Assembly (NCBI GenBank): GCA_047967505.1
Contig: CM106538.1
Source: Dipteris shenzhenensis
Taxonomy: Eukaryota; Polypodiophyta; Polypodiopsida; Gleicheniales
Reading direction: 5' to 3' (one strand)
Length of the DNA: 64,000 nucleotides
Part shown: in pieces, positions 47,101-59,100 of the stretch
Layout: the number at the start of each line of letters is the position of its first letter
Position numbering within the stretch: the first letter of the stretch is position 1
Made by a program: the position numbers and the translations under genes
The notes under the pieces: model-generated
The model's database searches: none
The model's input: only the letters and a program-made list of their open reading frames with translations
What the model was told of the DNA's origin: nothing

Positions 47101-50100
47101 TTATGTTGGTGGAAGAGAGTATGCACATGAGCATGGATATGGCACTCACCTCTTTTGTATGGAGCATGTTATGAGCAGCATGCAGGAACCTTTATTTAGT
47201 GATGATTGGTTCATAGATTCGGGAGCCGCGAATCATATGAATTAGGGGCTATATATTATGCTGAGGAGAAAGAGGGCTACAAAGGAGGACTATATGTAGG
47301 CACTGAGAAGTGCAACGGAGCTGAACAGAATTGGAGAGAGAGAGCAAACCACTCACATACGGAATTAGAAAGGAGAGAGAGACGAGAGACTCCAAGGGAG
47401 CTCAGGACAAAACCCCACAACTGTTGGGGAAAACCTCTACTCATATAGGCACCAAAATGCTCCACATTAAGATGGTCACAAGTGAGGGAAGGGGGGCCTA
47501 AACTTGGATTACCTATGTCTTTTCTTAGTATGGATGTGCGCACATATGCTCCATATGCGCTCAGCTGATCCAGTAGTACAATCCTGTGATAAAACTCGAA
47601 GAGCTAATCTTTGCAAAGTGGGAATAAGTCGCCCATTTATCTCCCACCATGATACAACAAATTTCCTTTGCTCTAGACTCATAGCCACATCTCGCCTGAA
47701 TTGGCTACGGTCATGAACATAGAGGACAGACTCTCTTTCAATCCTATAAGATGAGTCATGGACATTGCTTTAGTGTTAGATAGAAATTAGGATAATGATT
47801 CGTGAAGTAGACTTTAAAGGCATGCATGCCAGAGTCAAAAGAGGTTGCAAGTAAAAGCTCATTGATCGTACAATATACTAGAATCAAGAATCAAGATACT
47901 TAGAAGTTAGTACTCACAGTCCTTGCTCTTTAGAGGGGATAACTGTATCCACATAGGATGTCCATCCATTCATAAGAACAATATCGGACCAATGACTTTC
48001 CTGCTTGTACAATGGATGCACCATGTAGGAAACAATATGGATTGGTTTATGAAACCAGTTCCATCTTTTTGTCCATATGGCACGAAGATCATCCACCCTG
48101 TAAATTGCAATATATTAAATTTCAATACTATGTATAAATAAACATTCTCTAAATTCTATGTAGCAGCTCATGAGTCATGATAGAATCACTAAAGAGTTTG
48201 CATACCTATGACTTGAGAGAGATCTACAATTGAGCATACTCTCTTCAAGCTTTTGCATGTAGTGATAAAGATGACTCATTGTACTTCCCTCATGTCAAAT
48301 AATCTTAAAATGAAGTACAAAGGTGCAATGGCAGCCTTTATGGCTGCAGCTTCTTCCCAAAACATACTGTCCAAGATGTATGAAGTGATTGTACATGCCT
48401 CCGCTTTGCAGCTTCCTCTCCAAGCTTCCCACTCTTCACTACAAACGAGACGCCTAAGCGCATCTTTCGTTTGTGTCATCCTACAAGTTTAGGACAAGTT
48501 AAGAATCAAAATTTGAATACATAAGTATCAAGAATAAATGAACTCTCACTTGGCTAGCTAAAAAAGGATGTTGACTTACCTTTGAAGAACAAGAAAGAGA
48601 TAGCCAAATCTTGTCTTAGATGGCTTCACAAGATCATACTTGCATACTGCTCTGAAAAGAGCTAATGTAAGGCTCTTTCTTGTTATGAACTTGATGATTT
48701 GGCTTGCTTTATTAAGAGTAGATTGCACCCAATTCAACTTGGCAATGTTCTCCATCATCAAGTCCATCGAGTGAGAAGCACATGGAGTCCAAACAATGCT
48801 TTAATAATCTCTCTCAACCAATTCTCCCATCTTGGCACAATTGGAGCCATTGTCAGTAATAATTTGGACCATATTTTGTGTCCCAACCTCCTCAATGGCA
48901 TTTTTAATGTGTCCATAAATCCATTCCCCAGTGATACTCAAGCCAGGAGTGGAGGCATCAACTACACGAAGTAATGTAGTGCGAGCACAAGATGAGACGA
49001 AGATATTTATGATGTGGCGCTGCCGCTGGCCACATATGGCAAGTCACAAGAATCAAGATCCATAAGTAAATCATACATTTGTTGTTAATACTAAAATCAG
49101 CCACCACAATGTGGTAAACCAATGCCATTGCGCGATCGACCAACGCCACCATCCTCCGCCCAAGAAATCCAAGAGCTGCAAGTACAAGATGCTATCCTCT
49201 GTGCCCAACGTCACTTCGATCGGAACCGACTCCGTGAGTGTTAAATCAGCAACAACGACAGCTCCGGTCCCCCCAAGAAAGCCTCCTTTGAACCCATCCG
49301 TTACAAGAAGAAAGCCGCACCGCTCGCCCGTGCCCCGGCCTCATCCACCACCACATACCGTTCAACAGTTCGATCAACACCACAAAGACTCAAGAGTCAA
49401 GAGTGAAGGGTTGTACTTATAACTTACAGTGTCACTCCATCCATCTGACATGATGCTACAACCATATCGCTCCCAACAAGCTCTCAAACCCACAAGCTCC
49501 TCTTGAATCTGCCTCACTTGGTTTGTCAAGTGGGTAGTTCTCAAGGACTCAGAATTTGCTGGTTGTAGACCTGTAGCTCCTGCTGCGGCTGCTGCCACAA
49601 GTGCACGATGGAACTTTTGGTATGCTGGACATCGAGCTATGTTGAAAGCAAGGTTGCATTGATAGAAGAAACGATGCTCAGCTATTTGAGCCTCTTGCTT
49701 CAACTTTGGAGCAAAGCTAGCATCAAGGGTGATTTGGCGTCTTGGCAGCTCTCTTCCCCTCTTTCTTGTTGTTGCAGCCTTGAGATGAAAATGGGAGGAT
49801 GTTGGGATCCTCTCATGACCCACATCAACACTAACAAAGCTTGATGAATGTGGAGAAGCCACAACATGCGAGGGAGCTTCATCTGCATTGACATTGGGTA
49901 AAGACTCACCAATGTTAGAAGACTCTGGGGTGATATGAACTTGGGAAGAAGCCCTAGTATTACTTTGAGAAGACACTTGAATTGAGGTTCTTGTTGAAGT
50001 AGAGGCCCCTCTTTTCAGTGCTTTACTTTCCTTGGCTTCTTGCACCTTCGCATCAATTATCTCCGAAGGCAAAGGTAGAAGGAGCAATGACCGGACCTCT

Positions 50101-53100
50101 TCAAACTTTGATGGCAATCCACCATGGGCCAAAAAAATACCTTCTGGAACATGAGTGCAGCCATGTGTTCCTTGCGCTCTCTCCCAAATGTAATGTGCCT
50201 TCACCCGGTTTGATGCTTCTCGAATTGTTTCCCCACAATACTTGCAAACCACACATTTTGTGCCAGAAGTACCATCTTTGCTAATGAGAACTGAATCTTG
50301 CCAAACATCACGCTGAGTGGGAGACTTGCGAGGAGGCATGATGGAGAAGGCCTTGAAATTTGGGAAGAAACAGAGAATTGGGACAAATTGGGCTGCTGCT
50401 CCTTGATCCAGGTGCTGCTCCTTGAGCAGAACCAAAAAACAGCAGCAACAAAGGGGATGGTGGGCAGGACTGTCGGTGGCAGCAGGCCCTAGGCGTGGGC
50501 GTCGATTGCAGCCTGTTTGTGTAGGTCGTTGATGGCGTCAATGCTTGTGCAAGCAGCAGGTCGTTGATGGCGTCAGTGCATCACTATTCTAGCGCAGGTC
50601 TCCCTTCTAGCCTCTAGGCCTTGTGTTAGTGGTGGCTAGCAGCAGCTAGCTTGAGCCTTGCAAGCAGGTCAACGGAGCAGCGGCAGTGCTAGCACATATG
50701 CTAGCCCACGAGCCACAAGCTCACGTGAGCGTAGGAAGCATAGGGAGTAGAAGCGGACTGGAGAGGATGTTGAGTACACAAACAAAATCAGGCCGGGAGG
50801 ATCGCAATTGATTCGCGAAGGGCAAAAAGGAAAAAACAGGTCACTCCTCACAAATTGTTAAAAATGAAAATCCCACCAGAGGGTATCCCTACACTGGAAG
50901 ACTGATAGATGAGCCCAGGAATTACACGCAGAAGTGTTTCAATGTGGAATCAAACTTCTTAACTTGTGTGTTTCACAACCATAGATATGTGTGCAAGCCA
51001 GTAAATAGACAGTGCAACCTAGACAAATATAGAACCCACAATGAATATATTTTCGTCCCTCCAAAACTGGACACAATACAAAAGAGATGTGGAGTCCCAC
51101 CAAACTGTGGTCCTCCGATCTTACCTAAAGTCCTCTTGCTATCTGCCTGGCACCTCTAGATCTCTGAGCCGCGTGCTCCTCTGAGCTTATGCAGACTCTC
51201 TGTCCAGTGATCCTTCCACCTTACTGCCCGGGTAGTCAGCCTAGGTGGGCAGCCTCTCTGGAATAAGTCTGAGCTTCTTGTAGACCTCCTTCACCTTCTC
51301 CCTTCTGCTGCTCCGTCCCTGTTCTCTGTGGGCTGCTCCAAGTGATGCCAAGAAGGGGCCCAAATGGCCCATTTTATAAGGCACAAGACCCTCACAAAAT
51401 AACGGACCAGCCAGCCCAAATGGCCCTGACTGGAGCTCAGCCCCTTTGCCTATAAAGGCCAGCCTGGTGGCTGGCTTGGACGGGCCCAACCAGGGCCCAC
51501 CTTCCCTCCTTGCCTTGGGCTACACCCAGCCTTGGTCTTGGGCCCAAACCAGGCCCATGAGCCTTCCAATCAGCCACGAAACAGGGCGCCTCTTCTTGCA
51601 GTAGTTCCTCATCTTTCCAGGCCCCTTCCGGCTTCCAGATCTGCTCCAAAATAGTCCATACACCTGCCCGTACTGATGCTGATGTGATCACGCCTGTCCA
51701 CACAGCCCTTCTTGCTGGTTTCCCTGTGCAGTCCTGTCCTCTCCATCCATGGACAGTGCTGTACCATTTCTGCCCACCATGGTGGCCCTGATCTGCCAGG
51801 TAGTTCCACCCTTTCTCTGCTGCCCACATGGTAGCCCATGTGCTGCCCATGTGGCAGCCCCATGTCCCATTCTAGTATCCTATGGTCCACCCCCCCAATG
51901 CATTCCTCATTTGGGGGCTCACAAGTGGGGAGGTGACCAACCCTAACCCAACACGAACACCTCCGAACAGCAGCCCTAACCTCCTCTCAATTTGCTGGCT
52001 CAACACTCCCTCCACGTCTCGGGTCTCTAGCCAACTGTGGCTCTGATACCCTGTGAGAAGTGCAGAGGAGCTGAACAGTGAACTGGAAAGGAGAGAAAAA
52101 GACGAGAGACTGCAAGCGATCTCAAGACAAAACCACACAGCTGCTGGGGAAAACCTCTGCTCATATAGGCACCAAAATGCTCCACACTGAGATGATCACA
52201 AGTGAGGGAAGGGGGGCCTACATATAGGCAGCCACCCCCCTAGTTGGCTGGTCATCTTGGCCGACCAGCAGGCCGACCCACCTACTCTTAGGACCGACAC
52301 CCTCTGCTACATATAGGGTCTGTCCCCCTGGCTCTAGAGCCAACTGGGCTGCTCCCAGTGGCTGACACTCTCCTGCCCTATAAGAGGGCTGCTGCATAGC
52401 CTCTAGGGGCTGCTGACCACCATGCTCCACACTGCCCCACCAGGAGTGTCACCACAATGTAAATATCCTAAGTCAAAGTACAGTTGACCATTTATTTGAT
52501 CATAATTAAAGAGTTTTATATGTGTTAATTACGGTCAAAGAGTTATTTTAATGGTCAAAGGATTGACTACGGTCAAAGATACTTGACTCTAGTCAAGTAA
52601 ACCTGACTACGGTCAGAGAGTGTTGACTTCGGTCAACAAGACTTGGCATGCGCCAAGAGGGGTTAACCCCGGTTAACCAAGATGTGCCAACCTCGGTTGG
52701 AGAGACTTGGCTATAATTAAGGCGCCTTGACCTTGGGTCGAAGCTCTTTAATTATAATCAAGAGTGTTGACTCCGGTCAATCAGAGAAAATATATATATA
52801 TATATTTATATATATATATATATTTGTTTTGATGTGCACATGTGTTCAGTGGGGACGCCCACCGTGACTAGGATTAGTCCACAGTGTGTTATTTGCATGC
52901 AAAGTGCCAACAATTAATGGGTACCATGGTGGTGCGCTTTTAATTAATTGTTGCAGGTACTAGGAAGGATTATTTTTCCTAAGCGAAATGGGAGCCTGAC
53001 AAGCATCTAGGAGGCGGTTCGTGTGACCGAGAGCTTTGAAGACTCCCGAATGGCCCTTAGAGGCTTGTAATAGATTTTAGTCTAGATTTTAAACAAGTGG

Positions 53101-56100
53101 CAGGTTGCCAATTTGAATGGGGCTTGAAGCTCTTGTAAAAAAAGGAATTCTTTTCACGTTTGGAGAGAGACTTACGAGACAGCTTGAAGCTGAACTTCTG
53201 TAATGGATTTTCTGAAATGAATAAAGACCTTCGGGGGGGTCCAGCCCGACAATTTGTCCTGGGCCCTAGTGTATGTTCAGAGAGAGGGAGTGAGGGAGAG
53301 CCTTTGGAGCATGTAATTCCGTCGTTGACGTGAAGCTATTGCTGTTTTTCCACACTCAGTGCTGTTTCGTCAATTACGGTTGTATCGTCAATTATCGGTT
53401 GTATTGGTATCAGAGCGAAGGTTCATAGCCTCTCAAGGCTGTGACGATTCTAGCAAAGGAGCTTAAGAGGAGCTAGCTGGTAGGCCTGCGGACGATTGAC
53501 GAAATGTCTTTATTAAAAGCATTAACGAAAAAGGCAGCCGGACAGACGGGAGTCACCGGGTGAAGGTTTTGCATCGCCAATCGATGCTCAATGCTATGCT
53601 TTATAGGCGCTTGCGCTGAATTGGTGATTTGTAATCTGTTTCGTTGGGCAGCCCTCGTCGAAATCCTGAGCCATAGTCGACCACAGGAGAAATGATGGTT
53701 CTGACGTAGAGCTAACGCGAAGCAAATAACTATGCGTGAAGTGATGCATAAAGAGGCTTAAGATATCTAGTGGAAAGCCCACGTAGGGTGCCGTGGAGAT
53801 TTTCGCAGGTGACGAAGGCGCTGTAGCGTGAGTCGCGAAAAGAGGCGTGGAGGTAGTTGTAAACCACCGCTCCTGTGCAAACGCAAGATTGACGGTCACC
53901 AAGGCGCGACGCGCGACGACGAACAGACTATGACCAAAGTTTGGGCAGGTTTGCAGGCGCTGACGTGGCGCGGGACACGTGGCAGAGGTCTTGCAAGGTG
54001 CTGATGTGGCACACGTGTGTAATCTGACACGTGGCAGGTGACGTGGCAGACACGTGTGGATTCCTGACGTGGCAGTACAGGTGGCAGTCAGCTTAGATGC
54101 TGACATAGCACTGACACGTGGCAGACAGGTGGTAAAACTGTGGTTAGTGTAAGTCTGGTTAGCTGGACTTTGATCAGATGTCCAGTTAGTTGGCCCAACC
54201 AAACCAGACCAGAGCAGAACCAGTCTGGTCAGTTTGACCAGACAGTAACTATCCAGTCACAGACTAACCAGACCAGAACCAGTTAGTCTGGTTAGACTAA
54301 CTAGCAGTTACTCCATCTGGTTACTGTTCTTTCAAAAAAAAAAAAAAAAAAGACAGTTGCAGAGACAGTTTTGGCTATCAATTTTCTCCTGCCTGTCAGA
54401 CTTTTACTGTCAGAAAAGTAGCAGAAAACCAGAGAAAAGCAGAGAAAACAGAGATTTGCAGAAAAAAGGGTATGCATGCCTTTGAGCAGTAAAAAGAGGG
54501 AAAAACAGATGCCTTTTGAAGCCATCTGCAGCAGCCAGAAAAGGGCAATATAGTTGATGATGCTTTGGCAACTTCCAGTACTGGCATAGATTGTGAATGC
54601 AAAACACCTCTTGTTGAGGTACTTTTTCTGTTGGAAAAGCAAAGGTAGTGTGCATTAGTTACTTGCACAGTGTGAGAAAATCTGCAGATCTCAGAATATG
54701 GATCAATCACCTATCCAGTGGGATTCTCAAGATAGGGATGTGCATCCAAGACAGAGGAATGTGCCGCAAACTCAACAAGAATTTGAACAAATGGTACGCA
54801 CTCGTATACAAGAGCTGGAAAATCTTAAAAGGGATCCCAGGGCTCAGCATTTGTTTCCATTAGAGGCTATGCCTAATCCAGTATATGACGTGCCAATGCC
54901 AGAGGCACACTCTCGTGTACAGTCTGAGAGAGAGAGATCTCATAGATCTCATAGGAGACGGTCCCATAGTAAAAAGAGATCGAGGCGTCATCACCGATCT
55001 CCTAGTCCATCACCGTCTACCTCGAGTTCGACTTCTGTGTCTTCTTCTTCCTTATCAGATAAACCATCCAGGAAAAGAAGGAAACACGAGAAGTCTGGGA
55101 AGAGAAAGTCTTCCAAAGCGACCAGGGAATTTAAAGAGGGAGGAAAATCTGTTAAGTTTATGACCTACAATGGACAGTATGGTCATACAGACAAAGCATT
55201 GCAGTTTATCAGACAGTTTGATGCTGCATTCGGTACAGAGAAATTTTCAGAATCCTCCAAGTTAAGAATGGTCAGCTTACACTTGACAGCAACGGCTAGT
55301 GCATGGTGGAGTGCACTGACCACAGATGGGTCAGCCCCAAGAAAGTGGAAGGGCTTCAAGAAAGCCTTCTACGAGCAGTTCATGCCTAAACAGTTTAGAG
55401 ACCATGTTCTTCAAGACTGGGACAGCTTGCACATGGATGCAGGAGATACAGTGGACGGGTACAACCAAAAGTTCTGGGATGCTTATTTGCAGGTTGCACC
55501 GTTCAAAAAGATCTCCAAAGGTACCCAGATGAGAAAGTACAGAGCAGGTCTCACTCCAAGAATTCAGGCAGTAGTGAATGCTTTGGGGGCAAAGAATATT
55601 CAAGATCTCATGCATTCAGCCTCAGTAGCGAGTCTTGTGCCGCTACAAGATCCATCTACAGTGCCATCCTTGCATGCAGGACGTGCTGATAAAAAGAAAA
55701 CTGATTTTCAAAAATCAGAAAAGAAAGAGTCCCCTAAGGCTGAAAAGAAAGGGTTTCAGCCTCAGAAGCCGAGGGGTACTCAGTTCTCAAAGACCTATAA
55801 GGGCAAATCTCTATTCACCCCTGAACAGATAGCGGAATTCCGTAGAGATGGGAAATGCTTCATGTGCGGTAAAGAGGGGCATGTGGCTGCCTAGTGCCCA
55901 GAAAAGCCTTCATCATCGAAGGGAAAAGAGGCAGAGAAGCCACGAGGACCGCAAAAGCCAATGGCGGGGGGTATTCCTGATATACTGGGTCATGCTTTGA
56001 ACCCAGAAGAACGAGAATTGCTGCTATCATGGGGCAAAGTTAGAGACCAGCAAGCGCTAATTTTATTTGATCCAGGGGCTACTGATAATTTCATATCAGA

Positions 56101-59100
56101 GGATCTCGCCCTGAGGCTGGGAATTAAGACGGAAGAGTTAGGCAGGGCTTTGGATGCTGATCAAATGTTTTGTGGGAATCCTGTGCCAGTTACTCCCTTG
56201 ATAGGGAAGCTCCGTCTACATGTTCAGAGTTATGTGGATCAGGAAGACTTCTTCATTTCTCCACTGAAACATTATGATGTAGTTCTGGGGATGCCTTGGT
56301 TTCACCGCAAGGCAGTGAAGTTGACTCTTCCTGAAAGAGTGCTGGAATTTGTGCATAGGGGGAAAAATCAGCGTGTAATTGCCAGGAATAAAGGGGACAC
56401 TATCCCCATTGTATCTGATGTTTCATGCGGTAAAGCAATAAAGTCTGCAATTTCTGCGTACATGGTTTTTGTAAAAGAAAAAGAGAATGATATGCATGCT
56501 GAAATGAATGATGCAGACAAAAATAAGTTTCAGTTTCTTGTAAACTTTAAAAATTGCTTTTCTGATGTTTTGCCAGGGGAGTTACCCCCAGAGAGACCAG
56601 AAGATCATCAGATAGAGTTAATGCCTGGTAGTGAGCCACCAAACAGACCCCCTTATAGAGTCAGTGCGACTCAGAGAGAGGAGATTATGGCTCAGGTACA
56701 GGACTTGCTGTCCAAAGGCTTGATTCAGCCCAGCTCGTCTCCTTTTTGTTCCCCTGTACTGTTAGTACAGAAGAAAGATGGTTCATTCCGTATGTGCGTC
56801 GATTATCGCGCACTGAACAAAATGACCATCAAGAATAGATTCCCTATTCCGCGCATTGATGATGTCCTGGATCAGTTAAATGGAGCTTCAGTTTTCAGCA
56901 GGATAGACTTAAAGAGTGGCTACCACCAAGTGAGGATACAGCCTCAGGATGTGCACAAGACAGCATTCCGCACTACATTCGGGTTGTATGAATACTTAGT
57001 GATGCCTTTTGGGTTGACAAATGCTCCAGCCACATTCAATAGAATAATGGATCGCATCTTCCGGAAGTACAGGCATTTTACGGGTACTTTCTTTGATGAT
57101 ATCTTAGTTTTTTCTAAGACAGAGGAAGAGCACAGAGAACATCTTGCTATAGTGTTTCAAGAGCTGAGAAATCATCAGCTCTATGCAAACAGCAAGAAAA
57201 GTGAGTTCTTCTTGGAAGAAATCCACTATCTGGGGCATATAATATCCAAGAATGGGATACAAATGGATCCAGCGAAGATCCGTGCCATCCAGGAATGGCC
57301 AGAGCTGAAAACTGTGCATGAAGTTCGAAGCTTTTTAGGCTTGTGTTCTTACTACAGAAGATTTATCAGACATTTTGCTGATATCGCAGCTCCATTACAT
57401 GACCTTACTAAGAAAAATGCAGCCTTCACCTGGGGATTATCACTGAAGAAAGCATTCAACACACTCAAGGAAAAGTTGACTACAGAGCCTATTCTGGTAG
57501 TCCCGGATCTTTATCAGTCTTTTGATGTTGATTGTGATGCTTGTGGAGAATGTGTTGGGGCTGCATTGCATCAGAATGGTCATGTAGTAGCGTATGAAAG
57601 CAGACGACTTCGGGATGCGGAAAGATATTTAGGAATCTATGAGAAAGAGTTATTGGCTGTAATTCATGCTATCCATACCTGGAAACATTATCTTTTGGGT
57701 GCAGATTTTACTGTCAAAACAGATCACCAAAGTCTAAAATACTTTTTGACTCAGACCAAGCTTTCAGAGAAGCATATGAAATGGGCAAACATGCTGTCAA
57801 TGTATCATTTTCAGATTGTCCATACTCTAGGAATTCGGAACAGAGTGGCAGATGCCTTGTCCCGAAGACCCCAGGTCAATAATGTAACTATTGCATATCA
57901 TCAGGACCTGGAAGGCATGAGGGAACAATATGCTCATGATTCTGATTTTGGTGAAATTTTACAGCAGATGCAAGAAGGACAATCTACCAGTCACTATTCC
58001 CTGAAAGATGGGTATTTAATGAAAGATGATTGCCTATGCATCACCCAGGAGATGAGGAAAAAGATTTTGGGGGAATGCCATGCACCTCCCTATGCTGGAC
58101 ACAGAGGAATTACAGCAACAACTCTAGCACTAGAGAGGTATTTCTTTTGGCCAGGAATGCGGAAAGATATACATCAGTTTGTTACTGAATGCCTTACGTG
58201 TCAGAAAATGAAGTATGATAGACAGAAGGCACCTGGCCTACTTATGCCTCTTCCCGTGCCTCAGGCACCATGGGAAAATATTACAATGGACTTTATTTTT
58301 GATTTGCCGAGATCAAAGTCAGGGAATGATGGGATTTGGACTATCATTGATAGATTCAGCAAGCAAGCTCATTTCATTCCGGTTCGCAAAACCATAAAGG
58401 CAGATCATATGGCTAAGCTGTTCATGGCACAGATCTTTAAACATCATGGTATGCCTAAGTCCATTGTTAGTGATCGAGATCCCAGAATGACCAGTCTATT
58501 TTGGAGAGCTTTATTTGATAACATGGGGACGAATCTGAATTTCTCTTCTTCTTTCCATCCCCAGACAGATGGTCAAAGTGAAGTAGCAAATTCTACCATT
58601 TTGGATATGCTGAAATGCTACGTGGGTGACCAGAGTTCAGACTGGGAAAAGTACCTACCCTTAGTAGAGTTTGCTTACAATAATACAGTACATAGCTCTA
58701 CAGGGAAAGCCCCTTTTGAAGTCATATATGGAAAGGCGATTTTGCCACCTATATTGAGGACTAAAGATGAAATATTTGCAGCTGATCAGTTTGTAAGAGA
58801 CCTCCAGACAGCTTACAGCCAAGTCCGGACAGCAATTGAAAGGTCTCAAGAGAAACATAAAAAGGCTGCAGATAAACATAGGAGACAGCTAGATCTCAAG
58901 GAAGGGGACTGGATACTTTTAAGGTTTGAAAAAGCTAGGCTCCGCAAGTTTAAAGGCAAACAGAAAGTGTATGCAAAGTTATCTCCTAGATACTATGGCC
59001 CTTTCAGGGTTACAGAAAGAATAAATGAGGTTGCATACAGATTAGCATTGCCAGAGCATTGGAGGATTCACAATGCATTCCATGTGAGTCTTCTAAAGAA

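Larger units (their letters stand above)
52447..53403 (+). repeat. 5' LTR of the gypsy element
   Basis: 957 bases from TGTCACCAC to CGGTTGTA, so its ends are TG...TA rather than TG...CA. It contains the inverted-repeat array, a TATA-rich stretch at about 52790-52826 and AATAAA at 53220-53225. Confidence 0.95.

Noticed and set aside
51437-51850. 137-residue minus-strand open frame
   Set aside because: Lies in a GC-rich LTR-like segment with few stops by composition; no conserved domain.
53405-53416. Sequences resembling part of a tRNA (also at 23245, 36540, 52029)
   Set aside because: They are primer-binding sites complementary to initiator Met-tRNA next to LTRs, not tRNA genes; no cloverleaf follows.
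53594-54202. 202-residue minus-strand open frame in the gypsy leader
   Set aside because: Built from the ACGTGGC and CCAGAC repeats, antisense to the element; Thr/Pro/Cys-biased with no motif.
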